DNA of 64,000 bases, from contig NZ_JACJRQ010000002.1 of NCBI RefSeq assembly GCF_014697355.1, positions 186,001 to 250,000 on the forward strand, given 5' to 3'. This DNA is from Nostoc calcicola FACHB-3891. Its GTDB lineage: Bacteria > Cyanobacteriota > Cyanobacteriia > Cyanobacteriales > Nostocaceae. This document shows, in pieces, positions 45,801-54,227 of the stretch (its first letter is position 1; each line of letters begins with the position of its first letter). The position numbers and the translations under genes are program-made. The notes under the pieces were generated by a model. It had not been told where the DNA came from, did not search any database, and saw only the letters and a list, made by a program, of their open reading frames with translations.

Positions 45801-46024
45801 ATTGGGAAGACGAAATTAAAGAATTAGACGAAGGTATGAGAGGGGTTTCCGCAGCTAATTTACAGGGATTTCGAGAAGAAATTGACCAATACACCGAGAT
45901 TCGCAACGCGATCGCCGAACTCACCAACTTGCTAAAAGACATGAACACGCTGAATGCTGATATTCACAGCAAATCAGGCTTTGAGGAGTTGTTAAAGGCG
46001 ATTGGACAGCGTTTAGATGAGTAA
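42812..46024 (+). CDS. LRR-Roc-COR-TIR protein (Roco)
   Basis: Encodes 1070 residues. About 14 leucine-rich repeats of 23 residues (SSLPGEIVQLTNLQSLDLS type, residues ~20-345) precede a Roc GTPase domain: P-loop GEGGAGKTS (374-382), G3 DFGGQE (425-430) and a G4-like NEKQD. The COR dimerisation domain follows (CELWGTT-like region, ending about 850). A C-terminal TIR domain (about 885-1070) starts KEIFISYAWGG and has the likely catalytic Glu961 (CMFEL), so an NADase or signalling activity is possible. Repeats are nearly identical at DNA level (69-bp unit), showing recent expansion. Cytosolic; partners unknown. Confidence 0.95.
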   Translation: MTNEELLQIIEQAARDKVTELDLSGRGLTTLPAEIGRLTNLRSLDLRSNQLSSLPGEIVQLINLQSLNLRSNRLSILPGEIVQLTNLQFLDLSKNKLSSLPGEIVQLTNLQSLDLSKNKLSSLPGEIVQLTNLQSLDISENKLSSLPGKFRQLTNLQYFYLSFNQLSNLPVEFGQLTNLQYLYLSFNQLSSLPAEIGQLNNLQFLDLSDNKLSGLPGKFGQLTNLQYLYLYTNQLSSLPVEFGQLTNLQYLDLSFNQLSSLPAEFGQLTNLQSLDLRFNQLSNLPGEFGQLTNLQTLDLYNNQLSSLPTEIGQLSNLKKLDLRRNPVPIPPEILGSKDLNEDPGDVNEILDFYFRVQDPTETEPFYEAKFLIVGEGGAGKTSLAQKIKDQTYKLQPDEKSTQGIEVIRWHFTLPNGKDFRVNIWDFGGQEIYHQTHQFFLSKRSLYALVADTRKENTDFYWWLKVAELLSDKSPVFIIKNEKQDRQCEVDGGQLRGEFDNLKEILATNLDTNRGLAEIKKAIQFYISNLDHVGTPLPKLWVRVRNALENYSRNYISLEEYFTLCRANNLNDRKDMLRLSSYLHDLGVCLHFQDDSTLKHYVILKPEWGTTAVYKVLDNQTVKQNLGCFSTKDDLKDIWQEDEYADMRDELLQLMMRFKLCYEIPNSPNIYIAPQLLSIEKADYTWDDRHNLILRYTYTFMPKGILTRFIVETHPWIEQQKLVWKNGVVLNKDQTRAEVIENYNQREIKIRVAGNRKKELMAVITYELEKIHNSYEHLQYQTLVPCNCKNCEGSRTPHLYYMDVLYRFRYARQYEIQCQKSFQMVDVRKLIDDVMFQSIKADGEFNPQVAQLQSELEQEKNESLTHQLRNSEQREKDIMNSQSPMEFEKEIFISYAWGGESEQFVNQLDETFQVKGIKIIRDKRDLGYKGLIKAFMERIGRGKCAIAVISDKYLKSPNCMFELVQIAKNGKFYDRIFPIVLADAQIYKPIARLKYIKHWEDEIKELDEGMRGVSAANLQGFREEIDQYTEIRNAIAELTNLLKDMNTLNADIHSKSGFEELLKAIGQRLDE
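42855..43790 (+). repeat. Tandem 69-bp DNA repeats encoding the LRR array
   Basis: Some 14 in-frame repeats of about 69 bp are found; several adjacent ones (for example 43031-43240) are almost identical. They encode the LRR ladder of the Roco protein. Unit number probably varies between strains. Confidence 0.92.
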
Positions 46025-46801
46025 AAATAACCCATTGGTTACGCTTATACCATTTCACAAAAACCTTGATACAGATAGATTTCTCGTAGGGGCACGGCAC
46101 TGCCGTGCCCTAAACAACATGTTTGTATAATTATTAAAGTGAAATGGTATTAGAGATTGAGCAATGTCCCCAACGGGCTAAACCTACGCCCTTTTAACTC
46201 GACAATTTGTGTTCTGAACTGCAAGCTTCAAGCTCAGAAGTCGAATGATGAAGATTAAAGCCGCAAGTTTGAGGATAAAAAGCGCAACTTCGAGGATAAA
46301 AAGCGCAACTGCGAGGATAAAAGGTCCAACTTCGAGGATAAAAGGCGCAACTTCGAGGATAAAAGGCGCAACTTCGAGGATAAAAGGCGCAACTTCGAGG
46401 GTTGAAGGTGCAACTTCGAGGATAAAAGGTGCAACTTCGAGGATAAAAGGTGCAACTTTGAGGATAAAAGGTGCAACTTTGAGGGTTAAAGGTTAAGCGA
46501 TCGCCTTTTTAACTCGACAGTTCGAGCAAAAAGGTGCAACTTCCGAGTTCCGAACTCCAATGATGAGGCTTTTAACTACAAGTTATCGAATCACTAACCA
46601 GTCCTCGAATTACCCCACCCTAACCCTCCCCTTGTAAAGGGGAGGGAACTGCATTTATTTCCCCCCAATTCATCGGGGGAATCAAGGGGGGTAAAACCTA
46701 TGTAGAACAAACATTGAGCTTAAGTTGACACCAATGCACAGCGGTGCTAACCTGCGAGGTTCTATTTTTTCTGTACCTCACCCATGCCGAAACCGCTATC
46801 T
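46025..46801. other. Gene-free spacer after the Roco gene, repeat-rich
   Basis: The region contains a palindrome at 46090-46110 (GGGCACGGCA/TGCCGTGCCC), the Roco-flanking repeat B (from 46198), a 21-bp tandem array (46262-46494), repeat C (from 46497), a C-rich/G-rich inverted pair at 46615-46700, and a GAATTCTGACTCCT tract that runs into the arginase-family gene. Open frames over the tandem array on both strands are products of the repeat and are not called genes. Confidence 0.8.
46262..46494. repeat. 21-bp tandem repeat, about 11 copies
   Basis: The unit is roughly GCGCAACTTCGAGGATAAAAG, with a few base changes. Because 21 is a multiple of three, both strands stay open: the plus strand would give SRIKGAT heptads and the minus strand LLSSKLR heptads. 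There is no initiation signal or family match to support translation. Confidence 0.92.
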
Positions 46802-47860
46802 CTACTGAATTCTGACTCCTGAATTCTGCCGAGACAAATCCATCAAATTCGCCAGCTTATAAACAACCCGCGCCCCAACATTGCCATCCCACTCACCATC
46901 ACCGACTTCGGAAATATCAAAGCCAATAATTTTTCTGCCACTATTTACCAATTCCCGAAACAGACAAAATGTTTGCTCTAATTCCAACCCACCTGGAACA
47001 GGAGTACCTGTATTCGGACAAAGTTTTGGATCTAAACCATCCACATCAAAGCTAATATAAACATACTCAGGTAAATGATTGATAATTTCTCGACATAAAT
47101 AAATCCAAGTTGTGCCAGAGTAAAGCTTTTGTTGAATGGCAGCATCGTAATAAGCAACAATGCGTCTATCTGATTCGTCAATCAATTGCACTTCATCATG
47201 AGAAATATCACGCAAACCAACTTGTACTAACTTAGAAATTTGCGGTATTTTCATGGCATTAAACATAATAGACGCATGGGAAAATTCAAATCCCTCATAG
47301 GCATCGCGTAAATCTGCGTGTGCGTCAATGTGCAAAATCCCATAGTCTGGGTATTTAGCTGCTAATGCTTGGAAATAACCTAACGGCGAACTGTGATCTC
47401 CTCCAATGACTGCGACTCGTTTACCATTCTTAATTGCTTTCTGAGAATTCTCAAACAGCCATTGATTAACTTGTTGACAAGCCTGATTGATTTCTGTCAG
47501 CACAGGCGTTAAATCTGGTGTATCTGAGAGTTCTTTACCTTCGGCTAATCTTTCAATAATTTTCGCCGCTAAGGCACGATAATATTTGTTCTTTTCTAAA
47601 ATATCCTGGGGGATTTCCACCATGAAAATTCCCTGCTTCCAGCCATCAGGGCGATCGAAATCGAACAAATCTAATTGAGTCGAAGCATCGAGAATCCGCT
47701 GTGGCCCGTTAGCTGTACCTGCGCCATAAGAAACAGTCACTTCCCACGGTACACCAAAGACAATCAAGTTTGCAGACTCGTAATCGAATGGTAAACCGAA
47801 AAGGTTGCCATTTATTTCACCTACGCCGCTGGGATTGTAGTCTTGTAGTTGATTACTCAT
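46802..47860 (-). CDS. Arginase/agmatinase-family ureohydrolase
   Basis: Encodes 352 residues. The binuclear metal site is complete: GGDHSS (153-158), DAHAD (179-183) and SFDVDGLDP (270-278). The family includes agmatinase, arginase and the guanidine hydrolase first described from Synechocystis Sll1077. The N-terminal part (NGNLFGLPFDYESANLIVFGVPWE) and the overall architecture could fit the guanidine hydrolase group, but substrate cannot be set from sequence here. The last residues (NSGVRIQ) come from a repeat tract. The gene is single, on the minus strand. Confidence 0.9.
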   Translation of the reverse strand: MSNQLQDYNPSGVGEINGNLFGLPFDYESANLIVFGVPWEVTVSYGAGTANGPQRILDASTQLDLFDFDRPDGWKQGIFMVEIPQDILEKNKYYRALAAKIIERLAEGKELSDTPDLTPVLTEINQACQQVNQWLFENSQKAIKNGKRVAVIGGDHSSPLGYFQALAAKYPDYGILHIDAHADLRDAYEGFEFSHASIMFNAMKIPQISKLVQVGLRDISHDEVQLIDESDRRIVAYYDAAIQQKLYSGTTWIYLCREIINHLPEYVYISFDVDGLDPKLCPNTGTPVPGGLELEQTFCLFRELVNSGRKIIGFDISEVGDGEWDGNVGARVVYKLANLMDLSRQNSGVRIQ

Positions 47861-48528
47861 CGATTATTTACTGAATTTAGGTAGACAGCACGCCGCCTAG
47901 TAGACATCTGCATTTTAATCAAAAATTTTCATCGCCGCTAAACTACATACCTTATAAATACGTTCTTTCTAATTCAGATTTGCTAGCAAATATCACCATA
48001 AGTATATACGTATGTATATTTTTATTTCAACTTAAATAATTATTATATTTTATGGCGATCGCTATTTAGTACAAGCGTCTTCAATAGGTTTTGACTACGT
48101 TGTTGATGACGCAAAGATCCCCCAATCTCAGCCAACTGCTACCCTTGTTCTAATACAAAGCCTCTGCATAGCAAGCTTTCAGATTAGGGAAGAACGGCGA
48201 GTCAACAGACATCAAAACTTCTCCTAAGGGAGACGCTACGAGAACGGTGGCGATCGTAAATCTATTAAAGGCGGCTTCCGAAATAGACAATTTCAGAGTT
48301 GTATATAAATCATGCCTAAGTTAATTCCAAAAAACTACGCAACCTGTTGAATTTAAGTATTTTTTATTTTTTCTGTCAAAACTAACACTTAAATTTAATT
48401 TCGTGAGCCTAGTTTAACTCTAATGTTCAACAAATTTATTCACGTAACCATCTAGAAAATTCATGGTGCATATCCCAACTCCATGAATTCCCAAATCCAG
48501 TAGCATATTGTATCTTAAAATACTTCTT
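47861..48528. other. Gene-free spacer with divergent promoters
   Basis: AT-rich sequence with scattered HIP1-like sites (48056-48063) and no ORF. It should contain the promoters of the arginase-family gene and the LuxR-type regulator. A search by eye for the guanidine riboswitch consensus on the minus strand found no clear match. Confidence 0.6.
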
Positions 48529-49146
48529 ATGATGACTCTAACAAAGACATTAGTTGAAACACAACAGCGAGAAAATATTAACTATGACTCAAAAAGAGCT
48601 GATTTTTTGCAAGAAGTAATTGAAGGATTAGAGGATGGTATTTTAATTTTAAATCAGGCTGGAAAAGTGCTTCATGCTAATGCATCAGCTCATGGAATTT
48701 GTTGTCAATTTAATCAAGAAAATTGTCACGATAATTTTGCACCGCCAGCTATCTGGAATCTTTGTGAATCATTACTTAGCAACCAGTCTTGGCTTGCCGA
48801 TAAATTGATTATTTTTTCCGATGAAATTGTTCTTGACAAATCAAATATTTTTAGGATTCGAGTCAGACTGCTTGATTTAGACGGATTTGATGTACCTTGT
48901 TTATTGGTGACCATACAAAATAAATACGAGTGTCTCAAACATGTCGCCCTCACCGAAGTTAAAAAATTTGAACTGACGCGACGAGAAGCAGAAATTTGGT
49001 TCCTCTACAGAAACAACTACACCTACAAAGAAATTGCCTCTAAGCTTTACATAACTATCAATACCGTGAAAAAGCACATGAAAAACATTCACGCTAAGCG
49101 ACAAGCATCTGTCATGCTTGACGATCGCTATCAAAATCAAAATTAA
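48529..49146 (+). CDS. PAS-like/LuxR-type transcriptional regulator
   Basis: Encodes about 205 residues from the ATG at 48529 (a TTG start lies 21 nt upstream). The N-terminal half has a PAS-like sensor pattern (FLQEVIEGLEDGILILNQAGKVLHANASA). The C-terminal 60 residues are a LuxR/NarL helix-turn-helix: FELTRREAEIWFLYRNNYTYKEIASKLYITINTVKKHMKNIHAK. No receiver domain is present, so the signal would be sensed directly by the PAS-like part. The target genes are unknown. Confidence 0.88.
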   Translation: MMTLTKTLVETQQRENINYDSKRADFLQEVIEGLEDGILILNQAGKVLHANASAHGICCQFNQENCHDNFAPPAIWNLCESLLSNQSWLADKLIIFSDEIVLDKSNIFRIRVRLLDLDGFDVPCLLVTIQNKYECLKHVALTEVKKFELTRREAEIWFLYRNNYTYKEIASKLYITINTVKKHMKNIHAKRQASVMLDDRYQNQN

Positions 49147-49585
49147 AAAGAAGAATTCAGAATTCAGAATTCAGGAATCAGAACAAGAAAGTGGAGGCGC
49201 AGGGGAAAGACTGCTGCAACTTCTCCCCATCTCCCACACTCCGACACTCCCCAGTCTCTTGGCAGTATAAAAAAAATAACTATGTGGATTTGATTATAAT
49301 TACTGAAAACATCCATCTTTTAGCCATTGCGGCCTGAATCATAAATTGAGCGAATTAGCAACATCCAAACGTTAAATTCAGTGAACAGTTATCAGGCGTA
49401 TGGTGGGGTATTGAAATCAGTTACCAGTTCTTGGTGTTCAACGATCGCCAATCGCTGGTAACTATGTAATAGGGGCTTAAACCCAGCGACGAAACTCACA
49501 ACCGATAACTGATAACTGTTAAAGGGGTTGCGTTGATTGTCGGTCAAGTTGAGAATAAATAGGCGAAGCACACGGGGAAACTAAC
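49147..49585. other. Gene-free spacer before lpdA
   Basis: A GAATTCA heptamer tract lies at 49155-49180. The rest contains several CAACTGATAACTG-like short repeats near 49500 and the 5' leader of lpdA. No ORF is seen. Confidence 0.6.
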
Positions 49586-51016
49586 GTGAGTCAAGAATTT
49601 GATTACGATTTAGTAATTATCGGCGCTGGTGTGGGCGGACATGGCGCAGCCCTACACGCCGTGAGTTGCGGTTTAAAAACAGCGATTATTGAAGCTGCTG
49701 ATATGGGAGGAACCTGTGTTAATCGCGGCTGTATTCCTTCTAAAGCACTGTTAGCAGCATCTGGACGTGTGCGGGAGTTACGAAATGCCCACCACCTCAA
49801 ATCACTGGGAATTCAAGTTGGTAGCGTGGAATTTGATCGCCAAGCGATCGCCAATCATGCTACCAATCTTGTCTCGAAGATTCAAGGCGACTTAACAAAC
49901 AGTCTCAAACGTCTGGGAGTCGATATCATCAAAGGCTGGGGAAAAATCGCCGGCACACAAAAAGTCTCCATCGCTGGAGACGGCGGCGAAAAAACCATCA
50001 CAGCCAAAGACATTATCCTTTCCCCTGGTTCAATTCCTTTTGTCCCTCCAGGAATTGAAGTAGACGGCAAAACTGTCTTCACCAGCGACCAAGGTGTAAA
50101 GTTGGAATCACTACCAGAGTGGGTAGCAATTATTGGCAGTGGTTACATTGGCTTGGAATTTTCTGATATTTACTCAGCTTTGGGCTGTGAAATCACCTTG
50201 ATTGAAGCCCTAGATCAGTTAATGCCAGGATTTGACCGCGACATTGCCAAACTCGCTGAACGGGTGCTGATTACTCCCCGCGACATTGAAACCAAAGTGG
50301 GGATATACGCCAAAAAAGTCATCCCCGGTTCACCGGTGGTCATTGAGTTAGCAGATTTCAAAACCAAAGAAGATGTAGAGGTCATCGAAGTAGATGCTTG
50401 CTTGGTGGCTACGGGACGCATCCCAGCGACCAAAAATCTTGGTTTAGAGTCTGTAGGTGTAGAACTCGATCGCCGGAACTTTATCCCAGTTGACGATCGC
50501 ATGGCAGTATTGTCAGCAGGCGAAGTAGTGCCCCATCTCTGGGCAATTGGCGACGGTAATGGCAAAATGATGTTAGCACATGCCGCCTCTGCTCAAGGCA
50601 TCATCGCGGTGGAAAACATAGTTGGCAGGGAGAAGATAGTAGACTATCGCAGCATCCCCGCAGCGGCGTTTACCCACCCAGAGGTTAGCTATGTGGGTTT
50701 AACAGAAACAGCAGCTAAGGAATTGGGACAAACCGAAGGCTTTGAAATCGCCACCAGTCGGAGTTATTACAAAGGAAATTCCAAAGCGTTAGCAGAAAAT
50801 GAAGCCGACGGTATTGCCAAGGTGATCTATCGCAAAGACACAGGAGAAGTCTTGGGCGTCCATATTTTCGGACTCCACGCCTCAGACTTAATTCACGAAG
50901 CGTCAGCCGCGATCGCTAACCGTCAATCCGTCCAAAATCTCGCCCATCTAGTCCACGCCCACCCAACACTTTCAGAAGTCCTGGACGAAGCTTATAAACG
51001 AGCGATCGTCATTTAA
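49586..51016 (+). CDS. lpdA: Dihydrolipoyl dehydrogenase (E3)
   Basis: Encodes 476 residues from a GTG start. The E3 subunit reoxidises dihydrolipoamide in pyruvate and 2-oxoacid dehydrogenase complexes and in glycine decarboxylase. FAD-binding [13 protein letters not shown] is followed by the redox pair Cys44/Cys49 ([13 protein letters not shown]), the NAD site [13 protein letters not shown] near 180, and the C-terminal catalytic His ([13 protein letters not shown]). It is cytosolic and sits just before trpC, with a long repeat between them. Confidence 0.97.
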   Translation: MSQEFDYDLVIIGAGVGGHGAALHAVSCGLKTAIIEAADMGGTCVNRGCIPSKALLAASGRVRELRNAHHLKSLGIQVGSVEFDRQAIANHATNLVSKIQGDLTNSLKRLGVDIIKGWGKIAGTQKVSIAGDGGEKTITAKDIILSPGSIPFVPPGIEVDGKTVFTSDQGVKLESLPEWVAIIGSGYIGLEFSDIYSALGCEITLIEALDQLMPGFDRDIAKLAERVLITPRDIETKVGIYAKKVIPGSPVVIELADFKTKEDVEVIEVDACLVATGRIPATKNLGLESVGVELDRRNFIPVDDRMAVLSAGEVVPHLWAIGDGNGKMMLAHAASAQGIIAVENIVGREKIVDYRSIPAAAFTHPEVSYVGLTETAAKELGQTEGFEIATSRSYYKGNSKALAENEADGIAKVIYRKDTGEVLGVHIFGLHASDLIHEASAAIANRQSVQNLAHLVHAHPTLSEVLDEAYKRAIVI

Positions 51017-51017
51017 A

Positions 51018-51230
51018 AGTTAGGAGTGAGAAGTTAGGAGTGAGAAGTTAGGAGTGAGGAGTTAAAAGTGAGGAGTTAAAAGTGAGGAGTGAGGAGTCAG
51101 GAGCTAATAATTCTTAACTCACTAACTCATAACTCCTAACTCATAACTCATAACTCCTAACTCATAACTCCTAACTCATAACTCCTAACTCATAACTCCT
51201 AACTCATAACTCCTAACTCCTAACTCATCA
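51018..51230. repeat. Tandem repeats forming a long inverted structure between lpdA and trpC
   Basis: The left half (about 51018-51105) repeats a GTTAGGAGTGAGAA-type unit; the right half (51113-51229) repeats CTAACTCATAACTC-type units that are their complement. Transcribed, the two halves could pair over many tens of bases. It fills the whole spacer and ends next to the trpC start. Confidence 0.92.
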
Positions 51231-51236
51231 CTGATT

Positions 51237-52127
51237 ATGCAAATCCGTCGTCGTTCGCCTAACCCAGCTATTGCTGTATCCATGTTGCGTTATCAGGCTG
51301 CAGTGCCTAATTCAGAACCAAACAATATTTTGGAGGAAATTGTCTGGCATAAAGAACAAGAAGTTGACCAAATGCGCGAAAGGTTACCTTTACGGGAATT
51401 GCAACATCAGGTACTTTCCGCGCCACCAACCCGTGATTTTGTTGCGGCTTTGCGCCAAGGGAAAACAAAGCCAGCGGTAATTGCGGAAGTGAAAAAAGCT
51501 TCTCCCAGCAAAGGGGTTTTACGAGCAGATTTCGATCCAGTAGCGATCGCCCAATCCTATGAGCAAGGTGGTGCTAGCTGTCTTTCTGTGTTGACAGATG
51601 CCAAATTTTTTCAGGGCGGCTTTGACAACTTAGCCAAGATTCGCGCTGCGGTAGATTTGCCCCTACTGTGCAAAGATTTTATCATCTATCCGTACCAGAT
51701 GTACTGGGCACGAATCCAAGGTGCAGATGCCATTTTATTGATTGCGGCTATCCTCAACGATAAAGATTTACAATACTTCCTGAAAATTGCCAACAACCTG
51801 AAAATGGCTGCCTTGATTGAAGTCCACAGTTTGGCAGAACTTGACCGTGTGTTAGCCTTAGATGGGGTCTCCTTAGTCGGAATCAACAATCGCAATTTGG
51901 AAGATTTTTCTGTTGACCTCGAAACTACTTGCCAACTTTTGGCTGTAAGAGGTAGCCAATTGCAACAGAAAAACATTCTAGTTGTCAGCGAGTCGGGACT
52001 ACACAAACCAGAGGACTTAAGCTTGGTAGTTGAAGCAGGTGCATCCGCTGTACTCATTGGAGAATCTTTAGTTAAACAACCAGATCCCGGCGCTGCGATC
52101 GCTCCTCTGTTGCCCAGGAATTTCTAA
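51237..52127 (+). CDS. trpC: Indole-3-glycerol-phosphate synthase
   Basis: Encodes 296 residues. IGPS closes the indole ring in tryptophan synthesis. Motifs include [16 protein letters not shown] (about 80-95), [27 protein letters not shown] and [15 protein letters not shown], then [11 protein letters not shown] and [12 protein letters not shown]. The N-terminal 40 residues are a cyanobacterial-style extension. The gene is separated from trpB (57765) by about 5.6 kb, as dispersed trp genes are common in cyanobacteria. Confidence 0.97.
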   Translation: MQIRRRSPNPAIAVSMLRYQAAVPNSEPNNILEEIVWHKEQEVDQMRERLPLRELQHQVLSAPPTRDFVAALRQGKTKPAVIAEVKKASPSKGVLRADFDPVAIAQSYEQGGASCLSVLTDAKFFQGGFDNLAKIRAAVDLPLLCKDFIIYPYQMYWARIQGADAILLIAAILNDKDLQYFLKIANNLKMAALIEVHSLAELDRVLALDGVSLVGINNRNLEDFSVDLETTCQLLAVRGSQLQQKNILVVSESGLHKPEDLSLVVEAGASAVLIGESLVKQPDPGAAIAPLLPRNF

Positions 52128-52137
52128 AAAAACACTC

Positions 52138-52156
52138 ACCCTGCTGTTTGCAGGGT
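52138..52156. terminator. Hairpin after trpC
   Basis: The stem ACCCTGC/GCAGGGT with a 5-nt loop lies 10 nt after the trpC stop. There is no T-run on the plus strand; a run of seven A before it would make a T-run on the minus strand. It is probably a hairpin end for trpC, but weak. Confidence 0.35.
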
Positions 52157-52364
52157 CACTGCACATAAAAGTTAGACAATTGGGCATACTATACGTGGAT
52201 ATACAGCATTTTGCCGCCTAATATCAGCAATATCTTTGCCAAATCTTCATCGCTAGGGAAATCAAAGCCCTAAACAATTAGTTATTTCTTATGTAACAAT
52301 TCATTAACAAGAGACAAACTCTGACTCATAAAAAATCCCAAATTTGAAATTAAACTCTAACTTC

Positions 52365-52616
52365 ATGGAGCAAATTCCCCTACCTTCACCTATCCACTAC
52401 GAACTTATACTTCAACTTTTAGAAAGACAAACAATGTCAGCAGTAAACGATAATCCCGATTTACGGCATCAGGTGAATCAGCTAATTATTACTCTGCGGA
52501 AAGCCGCCGTGCAACAAAAACGACTAGAAGAAATTTGTCAGTTTTCTTCTCTGGGTGTCGATCACCGTTGGTCAATCAACCATCATAACGGTAATAAAGT
52601 CGTTGCCCCTGATTGA
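52365..52616 (+). CDS. Small DUF5340-like cyanobacterial protein
   Basis: Encodes 83 residues from the ATG at 52365 (a TTG lies upstream). The sequence MEQIPLPSPIHYELILQLLERQT followed by helix-rich RKAAVQQKRLEEICQF fits my recollection of the cyanobacterial DUF5340 group. No catalytic motif, Cys or membrane segment is present. The function is unknown. It lies alone on the plus strand. Confidence 0.7.
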   Translation: MEQIPLPSPIHYELILQLLERQTMSAVNDNPDLRHQVNQLIITLRKAAVQQKRLEEICQFSSLGVDHRWSINHHNGNKVVAPD

Positions 52617-53284
52617 AACTGGTACCATTTTGGATTGAGAATTGATTTCTTTTAAAGGGTTCTGTGAATCCATCTATCGCAATCATTTTTCCAAGTGGTA
52701 TTAAATGTTTCAACCTGGAATTTTCCATCCTTGTTACGTTAGCTTTACACTTAAGTTTGTCTGCTCTGTAAAAATATCTAGACATGCTATGGCAATCGTA
52801 TTTTATTTGTAAAAATTGTCAAATTGAGATACCCGACTTATTAAATAAGTCGGGTATCTTGTTGATTATAAATAATTAAGTACCGTTATCAATACTTGTC
52901 GGGTTTTGGGGAAAAGGGGAAGGGGAAAGGGGAAAGAAAAAACCTTTAACCTTTACCCTTTAACCTTTTCCCAAAACCAAATTCCGAGTTAAAAATGCAC
53001 AAAGCGAGCAGTATTTGTACCGTTATATATGAAGATTAGAAATCGGTAATCTAAATTTATACAAAAATCCTAATTTTCAGCTTTAGAAAAATTTTATATC
53101 TGAAGAATTTGATATTGCTTTATAAATAAATATAAATCAGCTAAAATATCTATAAAATACAGAATCAAAGCATCAGTCATCAGAATTGAGTTAGGTATTC
53201 AGTAGAACTGACTCTTCAATTCTGACTCCTGCTAGCGCAGCGGGGCGTAGCCCATTCTGAATTCTTCTTCAATTTGATGAAAGA
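52617..53284. other. Gene-free spacer with strong palindrome and heptamer tracts
   Basis: A palindrome at 52827-52859 has 16-bp arms (AGATACCCGACTTATT and complement). GGGGAAA and CTTTAACC-type heptamers at 52912-52975 are complementary to each other. A GCGGGGCGTAGCCC fragment related to the MITEs lies at 53231-53251. The rest is AT-rich upstream sequence of the carbonic anhydrase gene. Confidence 0.75.
52827..52859. terminator. Strong palindromic hairpin
   Basis: Arms of 16 bp (AGATACCCGACTTATT/AATAAGTCGGGTATCT) nearly touch. It is about 210 nt after the DUF5340-like gene, so terminator use is possible but the distance is long and the following T-run is weak. Confidence 0.5.
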
Positions 53285-53932
53285 ATGAAATATAACAGCC
53301 TTAATCAACTCTTCAGAAATAATCAGGCTTGGGTTGCCGAGAAACTGGCTCTAAACCCGAACTACTTTGAAGAATTATCTGACGGACAAACACCACCCTT
53401 TCTGTATATCGGTTGTTCTGATAGTCGTTTGCCCTTAACAAACTTTACCCGTACAGAACCGGGAGAGTTATTTGTACATCGTAATATTGCTAATCAAGTT
53501 TCTCTGACAGATATTAACTTTTTAGCAGTTTTAGAATATGCAATTCTACATCTGAAAGTAGAACACATTATCGTTTGTGGTCACTACGATTGTGGAGGAA
53601 TTAAGGCGGCTTTAGAATGGAAAACCATCGGTATTATTGATAACTGGGTAAATCCAATTCGGGAATTGTATTTACAAAAAAAAGCAGAAATTGATGCCTT
53701 ACCAACAAGAGAAGAACGTCTGAACCGTTTGGCGGAAATGAACGTTGCGGCGCAAGTGAAAAATCTTTACCAAACTTCGATCGTGCGTCAGGTACTTTAT
53801 ACGCCAAAAGCGCCTATGGTTCATGGCTGGGTACTAAATATCAGTACTGGATTAATCAAAGATTTGAACGTTTCAACCTTGGAATGGCAATTGCATAACT
53901 GTCCCTTGCTTTTGGAATGGAATATACACTAG
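53285..53932 (+). CDS. Beta-class carbonic anhydrase
   Basis: Encodes 215 residues without a signal peptide, so it is probably cytosolic. Beta-CA interconverts CO2 and bicarbonate. Zinc ligands are Cys44, His100 and Cys103 (YIGCSDSRLP; CGHYDCGG), with the Asp46/Arg48 dyad. A strong terminator follows at 54081. It is placed immediately upstream of the sbtA-sbtB-carbonic anhydrase operon, giving a local inorganic-carbon cluster. Confidence 0.96.
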   Translation: MKYNSLNQLFRNNQAWVAEKLALNPNYFEELSDGQTPPFLYIGCSDSRLPLTNFTRTEPGELFVHRNIANQVSLTDINFLAVLEYAILHLKVEHIIVCGHYDCGGIKAALEWKTIGIIDNWVNPIRELYLQKKAEIDALPTREERLNRLAEMNVAAQVKNLYQTSIVRQVLYTPKAPMVHGWVLNISTGLIKDLNVSTLEWQLHNCPLLLEWNIH

Positions 53933-54080
53933 GCGCATTGGGCATTGGGCATTGGACATGAGAAGAGGACAAGGGAGCAGAGGGGAGGGGCTTTTCCCCT
54001 GCCCCCTGCCCCCTGCCCCCTGCCCCCTGCCCCTCTTCCTCATCCCCCCAATCTCCCTCATCTCCCCATGCCCCATGCCC
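53933..54080. repeat. CCCTGCC and GGGCATT heptamer tracts
   Basis: GGGCATT units follow the carbonic anhydrase stop, then GGGAGC and CCCTGCC units (about 54000-54045) and CCATGCC units up to the terminator. This is the same repeat type as elsewhere. Confidence 0.85.
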
Positions 54081-54111
54081 AAAAACTCCATCCCTCGAGG
54101 GTGGAGTTTTT
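54081..54111 (+). terminator. Rho-independent terminator after the carbonic anhydrase gene
   Basis: Arms AAAAACTCCA..CCCTC and GAGGG..TGGAGTTTTT pair with a single bulge and end in T5. The A-run on the left makes it usable in both directions. It separates the carbonic anhydrase from sbtA. Confidence 0.88.
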
Positions 54112-54227
54112 CATTGCCTGATTGACATTGGGTAACAAGACACGATACATCATGATCGAGCCATTAAATTTTTTCAGATGAGAAATTCTTTTAATTCCCA
54201 ACTTTACCAGTATCAGGAGGGGTGGAA

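Noticed and set aside
46245-46496. Repeat-encoded proteins over the 21-bp array on either strand
   Set aside because: The open frames follow from the 21-bp period; there is no ribosome site or family match, so the array is listed only as a repeat.
47861-48060. Guanidine riboswitch upstream of the arginase-family gene
   Set aside because: I looked for the conserved ykkC-type core on the minus strand and found no convincing match.
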